A stretch of 18,596 nt of DNA from an uncultured Capnocytophaga sp. (GTDB lineage Bacteria > Bacteroidota > Bacteroidia > Flavobacteriales > Flavobacteriaceae): contig CAJZFM010000007.1 of the NCBI GenBank assembly GCA_915070235.1, forward strand, positions 1 through 18,596, given 5' to 3'. Shown in pieces: positions 8,988 to 15,182 of this stretch (its first letter is position 1; every line of letters starts with the position of its first letter). Under the pieces are notes generated by a model, which was not told the origin of the DNA, ran no database searches, and saw nothing but the letters and a program-made list of their open reading frames with translations. The translations under genes and the position numbers were made by a program.

Positions 8988-9858
8988 TTTGACCTATAAG
9001 ATCTATTTCATCGGTATATTCTCCGTCTTTTTCTCCAAAGTGAATGAGTATTTGCAAGAATGTCTGAAAATTAGATGCTACAAAAACAACTGTAATGGCA
9101 ATAAGTAGCAATACAAAGACCAAGATCGTATTACCTACAGTAGCTTCAAAGCCAGAGAGTCCTAAGGCCACCATATAGATAACCATAGGCACAAAAACTC
9201 CTGCTGTCGTTATAGCGGAAATGATGAGAGTCATCACAAAAGTAGCCCCAAATTTGTCCCAAAAGCCAACCTTTAGTTGGTTAATCACCTTCTCTAAGGC
9301 TGGGAAATAATCCATTTTATCTTTGATATATATAAGCATAAATTGTTGCAAAAAGAGAACCATAAAAGTACTCACAAAAACACTGACCAACTTAGACAAG
9401 ACAGTTTCTTCTCCCAAAACTCCAAATATCCCCCATAAAATAAACATATAGGGAATCCCTACAACAAAAACAGAGATAAACCCAAAGGTAAAAGCTCGGG
9501 GAAGCATCACTCTTATCTTATCAAAAATCTCCTTAGCACTTATATCCATCCTATAAGGTGCCTCCTCCAGCAATTGCGTATAAGCAATGGGGAAACAAAT
9601 GACAAACAACATTAAAAAGAAAGACAACAACAACAGAACCAAAATCAACAAAGCAGCTGATCCTAAGCCAAAGGATAATGACGAAGAGGCACGAAGAATC
9701 AACATTGCTGCGAATATGATTCCTGTCGCTGCAAATATAGCCCCATTGACTATTAAGTAATTAGAGAAGAAATTCCTCGCATACTTCTTAAAGAAAGTAA
9801 ACGTATCTCCAATGAGGGCACTAAAGCCTCTTTTCTTGTAGAAAATAAAATCATTCAT
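8971..9858 (-). CDS. Multipass membrane protein of the MoxR/SpoIIM cluster
   Basis: A 295-residue very hydrophobic protein with about six membrane segments, roughly at 32-55, 62-92, 118-145, 152-175, 203-232 and 242-262, and a short acidic tail (EKDGEYTDEIDLIGQNAQEE). I do not recognise a named family with certainty. Its overall look resembles the integral membrane proteins found at this position in other flavobacterial MoxR clusters. It starts 4 bp after the SpoIIM-family gene and overlaps the DUF4129 gene by 17 bp, so it is firmly inside the operon. Its position argues that it belongs to the same membrane complex. No catalytic motif is visible. Confidence 0.7.
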   Translation of the reverse strand: MNDFIFYKKRGFSALIGDTFTFFKKYARNFFSNYLIVNGAIFAATGIIFAAMLILRASSSLSFGLGSAALLILVLLLLSFFLMLFVICFPIAYTQLLEEAPYRMDISAKEIFDKIRVMLPRAFTFGFISVFVVGIPYMFILWGIFGVLGEETVLSKLVSVFVSTFMVLFLQQFMLIYIKDKMDYFPALEKVINQLKVGFWDKFGATFVMTLIISAITTAGVFVPMVIYMVALGLSGFEATVGNTILVFVLLLIAITVVFVASNFQTFLQILIHFGEKDGEYTDEIDLIGQNAQEE

Positions 9859-9862
9859 GTTT

Positions 9863-10825
9863 TTAACTATTTAATTTATAATGTTTTACTATAGGATATA
9901 TCAAGAAATAATAGGTAATCACTGCAAGTGTTCCCAGTATGATTGTAAGGTCTAACCACAGGGGCATATCATAATAATAGCGCGTAATAAAGCCCTCTAT
10001 AAAGCCTGCGGCTATAAAAAAAGGCATCGTTCCAAAGAGCAGAGATAGGCCTTCCTTGAAAGCAATCTTAAAGGAAAGCATACGCGAATATGTTTTGGGG
10101 AAGAGAATCCCCCCTGTAAGGACAAACCCTGCGGCTATAGCTATGATAATACTAAAAATCTCCATGGCTCCATGCAGCCACAAGGCCCTAAGGGCGGCTT
10201 CTATCTCTCCCATCTGATAACAAAAATACATAAATGCCCCCAATATAACGGCATTCCGTAACGCCATAAGGAAAGTTACCGTCCCAGCGGTAATCCCACA
10301 GAGGAAGCAGTAAAAAGCCACCCTGATATTATTGAAAGTAATCACTATAGCCGTAGCCCAATTGCTCCCTTGCTTATATACGGCCATAGGATCGCCATTT
10401 TCTATATTCTCCAAGGTCATGTTCACATACATATCCCCCATAATAGCCCTTACATAGCGCGGCTCGTAATAGGCCGAAAGTGCCCCTATCAAAGCGAAGA
10501 AAAAGAATAGGATAAAACTAAAATAGATAAGCTTTCGGTACTTATAGGCAAGCATGGGTACATAGTCGGTGAAAAAAAATTTCAATCTATTTTTCTCAAT
10601 TCGCTTGGTTTTGTAAATTTTTTGGTATATTTGCGTGACCAAAAAATTGAGATAAGTAACCGTGTTACTCTTTGGATAATAGGTCTGGGCAAAAGATAGG
10701 TCTCCCAATAGCTGGACGTAATAATCCGCCATTTGGTCAGGGGAAATAAGCTTTCGCTCATTTAGGACGGCCTCCACCTCCAACCATTTGTCTTTATTTT
10801 GCTTGATAAAGGCTACTTCTCTCAT
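9863..10825 (-). CDS. SpoIIM (stage II sporulation protein M) family membrane protein
   Basis: A 320-residue protein with a soluble N-terminal part of about 95 residues and then six or so membrane segments (near 99-120, 165-185, 190-206, 222-245, 258-277, 290-313). NNIRVAF (165-171) and HGAMEIF (218-224) are characteristic of the SpoIIM/DUF95 family. In Bacillus SpoIIM works with SpoIID and SpoIIP in septal peptidoglycan remodelling. The organism implied here does not sporulate, and the wider family is common in non-sporulating bacteria beside RDD and MoxR genes, so its job is probably a different one at the membrane. It is the first gene of the minus-strand block, and its start lies 24 bp from the divergent RDD gene. 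Confidence 0.86.
   Translation of the reverse strand: MREVAFIKQNKDKWLEVEAVLNERKLISPDQMADYYVQLLGDLSFAQTYYPKSNTVTYLNFLVTQIYQKIYKTKRIEKNRLKFFFTDYVPMLAYKYRKLIYFSFILFFFFALIGALSAYYEPRYVRAIMGDMYVNMTLENIENGDPMAVYKQGSNWATAIVITFNNIRVAFYCFLCGITAGTVTFLMALRNAVILGAFMYFCYQMGEIEAALRALWLHGAMEIFSIIIAIAAGFVLTGGILFPKTYSRMLSFKIAFKEGLSLLFGTMPFFIAAGFIEGFITRYYYDMPLWLDLTIILGTLAVITYYFLIYPIVKHYKLNS
10605..10633 (+). promoter_or_regulatory. Candidate promoter for the RDD gene, inside the SpoIIM-family gene
   Basis: TATATTTG at 10626-10633 fits the Bacteroidota -7 box TAnnTTTG, and TTG at 10605-10607 fits the -33 element with an 18-bp spacer. Transcription would start near 10640 and run about 210 bases antisense to the start of the SpoIIM-family gene before reaching the RDD start. 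No better box was found nearer, but chance matches occur in AT-rich DNA. Confidence 0.4.
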
Positions 10826-10849
10826 ACAAGGTGCTAAATTAGAAAAAAT

Positions 10850-11590
10850 ATGTCAAAGATACAAATAAAAACCACACAAAATATTCTGCTCGCTTTTGAG
10901 CCAGCCTCCATTGGAGAGCGTATGGGTGCTTTTGCCATTGATTTTGTCCTTATTATGGGCTATATATTCGTTGTTAGGTATATCATGGAGCTTTTTCTCT
11001 ATAACTTTATCGGCGATTTTTGGGAGCTTTTTGCTATACTTTCCGTACTCATGCTACCAGCGGTCTTCTATCCCTTGGTAGCGGAATCCCTTATGCAAGG
11101 ACAGACTGTGGGTAAGCGCATCATGAAAATCAGGGTACTCAAGATTGATGGGTATCAGGCCTCCTTTGGCGATTTTTTTATCCGTTGGCTATTTACTTTG
11201 GTGGAAGTGGATCTTTTTATGGGTTCGGCAGCACTTATCAGTATTATTTCTTCCAAGTACTCCCAGCGCTTAGGCGACTTTGCCGCAGGGACTGCCGTTA
11301 TTACCGAACGCAACAAGATGAACATCTCTCATACTATCTTGGAAGAACTCTCCTATACCTATCAGCCGCTCTTCACCCAAGCCGAGGTGTTACTCTTTTC
11401 AGATCAAGACGCTCAAACAATCAAGAATTACCTTGCCCTAGCCCTAAAAAGCAAAAACGGACATCTCACCATAGCGCGCTTAGCGGACAAGATCACCGAA
11501 ATCTCCAAGCGTGAACATACCTCTTTTACCAAAAAGGCCGATTTCGTCCAGCAATTCCTTAAGGATTACAGCTTTTATACGGGCAGGTAA
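10850..11590 (+). CDS. RDD family membrane protein
   Basis: A 246-residue protein. The RDD domain spans about residues 15-155: ERMGAFAID (23-31) holds the Arg and Asp that name the family, GQTVGKRIMKIRV (84-96) follows the second membrane segment, and QRLGDFAAG (139-147) closes the domain. Membrane segments lie near 27-48, 57-79 and 112-134. The last 90 or so residues are soluble and charged and have no family I recognise. RDD proteins are small membrane proteins of mostly unknown role, some linked to transport. This one is divergent from the SpoIIM-MoxR block by 24 bp, the same pairing seen in other phyla, so it likely belongs to the same system. Confidence 0.88.
   Translation: MSKIQIKTTQNILLAFEPASIGERMGAFAIDFVLIMGYIFVVRYIMELFLYNFIGDFWELFAILSVLMLPAVFYPLVAESLMQGQTVGKRIMKIRVLKIDGYQASFGDFFIRWLFTLVEVDLFMGSAALISIISSKYSQRLGDFAAGTAVITERNKMNISHTILEELSYTYQPLFTQAEVLLFSDQDAQTIKNYLALALKSKNGHLTIARLADKITEISKREHTSFTKKADFVQQFLKDYSFYTGR
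10854..10880 (-). promoter_or_regulatory. Candidate promoter for the SpoIIM-MoxR-DUF58 block
   Basis: On the minus strand TATCTTTG (10861 down to 10854) fits the Bacteroidota -7 box. TTTG at 10880-10877 could be the -33 element, but the spacer of 15 bp is shorter than usual. Transcription would begin near 10848, giving a leader of about 22 bases before the SpoIIM-family start. The box lies inside the first codons of the RDD gene. Confidence 0.5.
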
Positions 11591-11686
11591 TAAGGTTTTG
11601 GTTATGCAAATTAGTCGCTAAGAACGCACCATTCAGAATTATCATCAATTTATCTTTAGGTTCTAATTTAAAAATATTCTAAATAG

Positions 11687-11718
11687 TTTGCGGCATTAGA
11701 TTTTTATTTGTACTTTTG
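11687..11718 (+). promoter_or_regulatory. Azurin promoter, Bacteroidota type
   Basis: TTTG at 11687-11690 and TACTTTTG at 11711-11718, with a 20-bp spacer, form the best match in the window to the Bacteroidota sigma consensus (TTTG, then TAnnTTTG). The predicted start near 11724 leaves a leader of about 24 bases before the azurin ATG. The rest of the 11591-11747 gap is AT-rich, and I see no gene or terminator in it. Confidence 0.7.
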
Positions 11719-11747
11719 CGGCACGTTTATATCTAAATCATACCGAT

Positions 11748-12263
11748 ATGAAAAAAACATTGTTTTTAATGGCTACTGTTGCTCTAATGGTAGCTTCTTG
11801 TGGAAATAACAAGAAACCTGAAGAGTCTGCACAAACTACAGAACAGCCTGCCGCTACTGAAGCGCCTGCAGCAGACCAAGCAGCTGAAGCTGTAAATGTA
11901 ACCTTGGAAGGTACTGACCAAATGACCTTTAACATTCAAGAAATCAAAGCCAAAGCAGGACAAACTATCAATGTTACCCTTAAGCATGTAGGACAAATGC
12001 CTAAAAATCAAATGGGACACAACTTCGTACTTCTTAAGAAAGGTACTGATATTCCTACCTTTGGAATGGCTGCCATGGAAGCTGGTCTTGAAAAGGACTA
12101 TATTCCTAACAATGGAGCTGATGTGATTGCTCACACCAAACTTATCGGAGGCGGAGAAACAGATACTATCTCTTTCAAAGCTCCAGAACCTGGTACTTAT
12201 GACTACATCTGTTCTTACCCAGGTCACTTTTCTCTTATGAAAGGGAAACTTATCGTAGAATAA
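11748..12263 (+). CDS. Azurin, lipoprotein form (type 1 copper protein)
   Basis: A 171-residue protein. Lipobox VASC ends at Cys18, so the protein should be lipid-anchored. Residues 19-48 form a Glu/Ala/Thr/Pro-rich spacer, and the azurin fold covers about 49-171. All type 1 copper ligands are present: His91 (in MGHNFVL), Cys155 and His160 (in CSYPGHFS) and Met164, with Gly90 at the backbone oxygen position. It should carry single electrons in the periplasm or at the membrane surface, for example to a cytochrome oxidase or peroxidase; the partner is not in this window. It is a single-gene unit with its own promoter and a hairpin terminator. Lipid-anchored azurins with a flexible linker are known in Bacteroidota, unlike the soluble Pseudomonas protein. 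Confidence 0.95.
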   Translation: MKKTLFLMATVALMVASCGNNKKPEESAQTTEQPAATEAPAADQAAEAVNVTLEGTDQMTFNIQEIKAKAGQTINVTLKHVGQMPKNQMGHNFVLLKKGTDIPTFGMAAMEAGLEKDYIPNNGADVIAHTKLIGGGETDTISFKAPEPGTYDYICSYPGHFSLMKGKLIVE

Positions 12264-12295
12264 GTTGTTCTAAGTTATTATTCTTTTCTATAGAA

Positions 12296-12326
12296 ACAGA
12301 GGTCTCACCTGCGGCGAGACCTCTGT
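12296..12326. terminator. Hairpin terminator between azurin and the convergent FAH-like gene
   Basis: ACAGAGGTCTC (12296-12306) pairs perfectly with GAGACCTCTGT (12316-12326): an 11-bp stem with a 9-base loop. The plus side is followed by TTATTTTA and the minus side by TTTCTATAG, so it could work in both directions. It lies 33 bp after the azurin stop and directly touches the stop codon of the minus-strand gene. Confidence 0.8.
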
Positions 12327-12905
12327 TTATTTTACTGTTACTGAGAACATTAACTCAGTTTGTACACTTGCCTGCCAAGTGGTGTCGGCTCTGATAGAGT
12401 AAAGAGTATTGGTCAAGGGGAGCGCTACCAAATCGCCTGTGCGAAGAGTCATATACTCCGATACTGTTCTTAAGGCAAGTGGCAGCAACTGTAAGGCAGG
12501 TTGCAAAGGAAGCTCCTCAAGCACCTGACCATCTTGGCTTAGTATTGCCGTGTCTTCTTGTTGTAAGTGCTCTATGGGCTGGAAGTTGCCTACCACCATA
12601 GAATTGTCAAAGGAGGTGGCCAGCTCCCAAGGATTAGCTGTGGCTTGAAGCTGTTGTTGCCTGTCATAAGCCGTTAGAGCAAGTCCTAAAGAGACTTGTT
12701 CGTAGTACTTAGGGGCAAATTTTTCTAAGATACATTTGCCTTGCTTGCTGAGTTTGGCCATTAGTACCACTTGTGTGCGGAGATCTCCAGTAAAATCGGG
12801 TATATAGAGCGGAAGTTCTCTATTATGTACAGCCGTATCGGGCTTTATATAGAGCAGTGGTTGCCCCTGCGCTGTGGTGGGTAGTTGTATATATACTATT
12901 TTCAC
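12327..12905 (-). CDS. FAH-family protein, probable inactive homologue
   Basis: A 192-residue protein that resembles the fumarylacetoacetate hydrolase (FAHD1-like) family: LLYIKPDTA (17-25), LPLYIPDF (31-38), EKFAPKYYEQVSLGLALTAYD (61-81), NPWELATSFDNSMVVGNF (91-108) and LRTGDLVALP (154-163) align in order with the usual family segments. The active-site residues do not survive. Where the family has two metal-binding Glu (ExE) this protein has Gln45 and Val47. The metal Asp before TARD is Ala76, the Lys of the PWxxAK segment is Thr97, the N-terminal GRNYxxH segment is missing and the C-terminal TGTPxGVG loop is changed to LPLTNTLYS. The frame is intact, so it is not obviously a pseudogene. It is probably a pseudoenzyme or a repurposed fold; the alignment is by eye. 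Confidence 0.7.
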   Translation of the reverse strand: MKIVYIQLPTTAQGQPLLYIKPDTAVHNRELPLYIPDFTGDLRTQVVLMAKLSKQGKCILEKFAPKYYEQVSLGLALTAYDRQQQLQATANPWELATSFDNSMVVGNFQPIEHLQQEDTAILSQDGQVLEELPLQPALQLLPLALRTVSEYMTLRTGDLVALPLTNTLYSIRADTTWQASVQTELMFSVTVK

Positions 12906-12937
12906 AAGAAAAACTTTTTTTATCGTTATAAAATCCG

Positions 12938-12945
12938 TATTTTTG
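12938..12945 (+). promoter_or_regulatory. -7 box of the rsmD promoter
   Basis: TATTTTTG matches TAnnTTTG and sits 18 bp before the rsmD ATG, giving a very short leader. No good -33 element is visible, only a T-run at 12915-12921. Confidence 0.45.
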
Positions 12946-12963
12946 CCCTTTATTTGAACTTAT

Positions 12964-13503
12964 ATGCGTATTATCTCTGGCACCCATCGTGGCAAGCAAC
13001 TCATCGCTCCCAAAACCCTCCCTGTACGTCCTACTACGGACTTTGCCAAGGAGTCGCTTTTTAATATTCTCAACAATTATTTTTTCTTAGATAGTATCAA
13101 GGTGCTTGACCTTTTTGCTGGCACGGGCAATATCAGCTACGAGTTTGGTAGTCGGGGTTGTCCTGATATCACGGCCGTAGATAGCCATCCTGCCTGCGTA
13201 CAGTATATCCGCAAGACAGCCGAAACGCTCGCCTACCCCATTGAAGTAGTCAAAAGCGATGTCTTTACCTACTTAGATCGCAGTCTGAGCCAGTACGATG
13301 TCATCTTTGCCGACCCCCCTTATGATATAGAACCCGATAGCCTCGAACGATTGATTGAGACTGTCTTTGAGCGCAACCTCCTTAGCGAAGAAGGCCTGCT
13401 AATTGTTGAGCATTCCTCCAAAGTCCATTTAGAAGAAGTCCCTCATTTTCAAGAAGAAAGACGCTATGGCGGGACGAGTTTTAGTATCTTTAATAATGAC
13501 TAA
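12964..13503 (+). CDS. rsmD: 16S rRNA (guanine966-N2)-methyltransferase
   Basis: A 179-residue cytoplasmic methyltransferase that adds a methyl group from S-adenosylmethionine to N2 of G966 in 16S rRNA (E. coli numbering). RIISGTHRGKQL (2-13) and RPTTDFAKESLFNIL (22-36) are RsmD signatures, DLFAGTG (49-55) is the cofactor-binding motif I and DPPYD (117-121) is the N-methyltransferase catalytic motif. Length is normal for the family. It is divergent from the FAH-like gene and probably monocistronic. The last codons (AAT AAT GAC TAA) are already part of heptad repeat array B, so the repeat has reached into the end of the gene. Confidence 0.93.
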   Translation: MRIISGTHRGKQLIAPKTLPVRPTTDFAKESLFNILNNYFFLDSIKVLDLFAGTGNISYEFGSRGCPDITAVDSHPACVQYIRKTAETLAYPIEVVKSDVFTYLDRSLSQYDVIFADPPYDIEPDSLERLIETVFERNLLSEEGLLIVEHSSKVHLEEVPHFQEERRYGGTSFSIFNND

Positions 13504-13551
13504 TGACTAATGATTAGTGCAATAGGATTAGTCACTTGTCATTAGTCATTA
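13494..13551. repeat. Heptad repeat array B, inverted pair between convergent genes
   Basis: From the rsmD end, TAATGAC, TAATGAC, TAATGAT, TAGTGCA follow one another from 13494. From the other end, minus-strand TAATGAC starts at 13551 and is followed by another TAATGAC and by AAGTGAC. The rsmD stop TAA (13501-13503) and the DinB-like gene stop TAA (13551-13549) are each the first three bases of a TAATGAC unit. AATGACTAATGAC and its complement at the far end can form a 13-bp stem, so a shared terminator or mRNA-end hairpin is plausible. There is no T-run of the usual kind. Confidence 0.8.
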
Positions 13552-14016
13552 AACTAAGTATTTAATCCCAATCACCAACCCCAAGTGCATACCCTCATGG
13601 GTGTTGTTAAAATAAATAGCATCTTCCACACAGCTAAGGGGATAGTTAAGCCCTGTAAGGTAGTCGGTATAGGTGGTAAAAATACCTTTCTGGTAGTCCT
13701 CTTCCATTTGTTGTTGGGTGGAGAGGAGCAAGCCTTTGAGGGTATCTACTTCTTCTTGAGTAGGGATATGTCCGTCAGGCACGGTACCCTTACGATAAGC
13801 GGCAATAAAGTCCTCTGGTACATACATAGGTAGCCCACTATTGTAGTAGCAATAAAGCTGTTGGGTTACAATCGCATGAGAGATGTTCCACAACAAGTTA
13901 TTGCGAAAACCCTGAGGGATCACGGCTAATTGTTCCAAGGTAAAACCTTCTAAATACTGTAAGTATCGCTCTCTGATACACTTGTGTAGAGAGAAAACAG
14001 CTTTGTCTAATTTCAT
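13549..14016 (-). CDS. DinB-like putative metal-dependent protein
   Basis: A 155-residue protein with the look of the DinB/YfiT four-helix-bundle superfamily. Three His residues are spaced as in that family's metal site: His47 (in NISHAIVTQQL) and His140 with His144 (in THEGMHLG near the C-terminus). Family members bind a divalent metal; some are thiol transferases, but most, including this type in Bacteroidota, have no known substrate. It lies 12 bp downstream of purN on the same strand, so the two are probably co-transcribed, though no functional link to purine synthesis is evident. It is convergent with rsmD, and its stop codon lies in heptad array B. Confidence 0.75.
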   Translation of the reverse strand: MKLDKAVFSLHKCIRERYLQYLEGFTLEQLAVIPQGFRNNLLWNISHAIVTQQLYCYYNSGLPMYVPEDFIAAYRKGTVPDGHIPTQEEVDTLKGLLLSTQQQMEEDYQKGIFTTYTDYLTGLNYPLSCVEDAIYFNNTHEGMHLGLVIGIKYLV

Positions 14017-14028
14017 GTTTTTTATAGA

Positions 14029-14595
14029 TTAATTTTGTAATATCTGCTTGATAATGAGCGGAAAAGCACGATACTCTAACTCATGCACCTTTTGTGCAAG
14101 GCTTTCAGGAGTATCGGTTGGTGCAATCAGCACACGCTCTTGGTAGATGATTGCTCCTTCATCATAGTGCTCATTGATGTAATGAATAGTGATACCACTC
14201 TCTTTTTCACCTGCGGCGATCACAGCCTCATGTACATGCATGCCATACATGCCCTTGCCCCCATATTTGGGGAGTAGAGAGGGGTGTATATTGATAATTC
14301 TATTGGGAAAACGAGCAATAATATTCTCTGGACACTTCCAAAGGAAGCCCGCCAAGACAATTAGGTCGGGTTGTTCGCGCTCCAAGAGATCCAGTATATA
14401 GGACGTCTCATAAAAATCCTTCCTATCAAAGAGCATACAAGGCACATCCAACCGCTGAGCACGGTCTATGACGCCTGCTTTGGGATTATTGGTCAATATA
14501 AAAGCTACCTCTGCCAAGCCATTCTCTTTGAAGTAAGTAACAATACGCTCAGCATTGGAACCATTGCCCGAAGCCAATAGAATGAGTTTTTTCAT
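14029..14595 (-). CDS. purN: Phosphoribosylglycinamide formyltransferase
   Basis: A 188-residue cytoplasmic enzyme that transfers a formyl group from 10-formyltetrahydrofolate to GAR in the third step of purine synthesis. GNGSN (10-14) binds the phosphate of GAR, and Asn102 and His104 in INIHPSLLPKYGG plus Asp145 in NEHYDEG match the catalytic Asn-His-Asp set of the family. Length is typical. It is divergent from coaD, 107 bp away, and precedes the DinB-like gene by 12 bp. The neighbouring folC on the other side of coaD supplies folate cofactors, a loose metabolic link only. Confidence 0.94.
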   Translation of the reverse strand: MKKLILLASGNGSNAERIVTYFKENGLAEVAFILTNNPKAGVIDRAQRLDVPCMLFDRKDFYETSYILDLLEREQPDLIVLAGFLWKCPENIIARFPNRIINIHPSLLPKYGGKGMYGMHVHEAVIAAGEKESGITIHYINEHYDEGAIIYQERVLIAPTDTPESLAQKVHELEYRAFPLIIKQILQN

Positions 14596-14612
14596 CAGTC
14601 AAGAAATTTGTG

Positions 14613-14620
14613 CAAATTTA
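14613..14620 (-). promoter_or_regulatory. -7 box of the purN promoter
   Basis: On the minus strand TAAATTTG fits TAnnTTTG, 17 bp before the purN ATG. A -33 element is not clear. I see no purine riboswitch-like fold in the 107-bp gap. Confidence 0.45.
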
Positions 14621-14665
14621 CGCATTTTTTTTCGGGTTAGCCAGAAAAAAACAACTTCTTTTTCT

Positions 14666-14673
14666 TACCTTTG
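14666..14673 (+). promoter_or_regulatory. -7 box of the coaD-folC promoter
   Basis: TACCTTTG fits TAnnTTTG, 29 bp before the coaD ATG. The expected -33 region holds only GTTAG around 14636-14640, so the -33 match is weak. Confidence 0.5.
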
Positions 14674-14702
14674 TCCCTTGAAACAACTGATAACAACAAC
14701 CT

Positions 14703-15182
14703 ATGAAAAAGGCCATTTTCCCTGGCTCCTTTGACCCAATTACTCTGGGACATTACGACATTATTTGCAGAGCTACAGAACTCTTTGACGAAATTATAGT
14801 CGCTGTAGGAGAAAATGCCGACAAGCGCTATATGTTCTCCGTAGAAGAACGCAAAGCCTTTATTACCAAGGCCTTCGCTGACCACCCGAAAGTGAAAGTA
14901 GTTAGCTACCAAGGTCTTACGGTGGATTTCTGTAAGAGCCTACAAATCCCCTTCATTCTCCGAGGCTTACGCAACCCTGCCGACTTTGAGTTCGAGCGTG
15001 CCATTGCCCATACCAATAGGGACTTGGCTGGGGTGGAGACCGTATTTTTGCTCACTGCTGTGAAGACCTCCCATATCTCCTCCTCCATAGTGCGCGATGT
15101 AATCCGCAACCGAGGCGATTATACCCTCTTAGTTCCTGAGAGTGTGCGTATTGAAAACATTGAAAAATACTATATACACTGA
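14703..15182 (+). CDS. coaD: Phosphopantetheine adenylyltransferase
   Basis: A 159-residue cytoplasmic enzyme of normal length. It joins 4'-phosphopantetheine and ATP to give dephospho-CoA, the fourth step of coenzyme A synthesis. The nucleotidyltransferase motif GSFDPITLGH spans residues 8-17, with His17 as the key nucleotide-binding residue; RGLRNPADFEFE (88-99) and ISSSIVRD (125-132) are further CoaD signatures. Its TGA stop overlaps the ATG of folC by one base (TGATG), a clear sign of translational coupling in a two-gene operon. Confidence 0.97.
   Translation: MKKAIFPGSFDPITLGHYDIICRATELFDEIIVAVGENADKRYMFSVEERKAFITKAFADHPKVKVVSYQGLTVDFCKSLQIPFILRGLRNPADFEFERAIAHTNRDLAGVETVFLLTAVKTSHISSSIVRDVIRNRGDYTLLVPESVRIENIEKYYIH

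Noticed and set aside
9863..10825. SpoIIM-family gene as evidence of sporulation
   Set aside because: The family is widespread in non-sporulating bacteria, and no other sporulation gene is present.
11784..12227. A 147-codon open frame antisense to azurin
   Set aside because: The azurin ligands prove the plus-strand gene; the antisense product looks like a compositional shadow.
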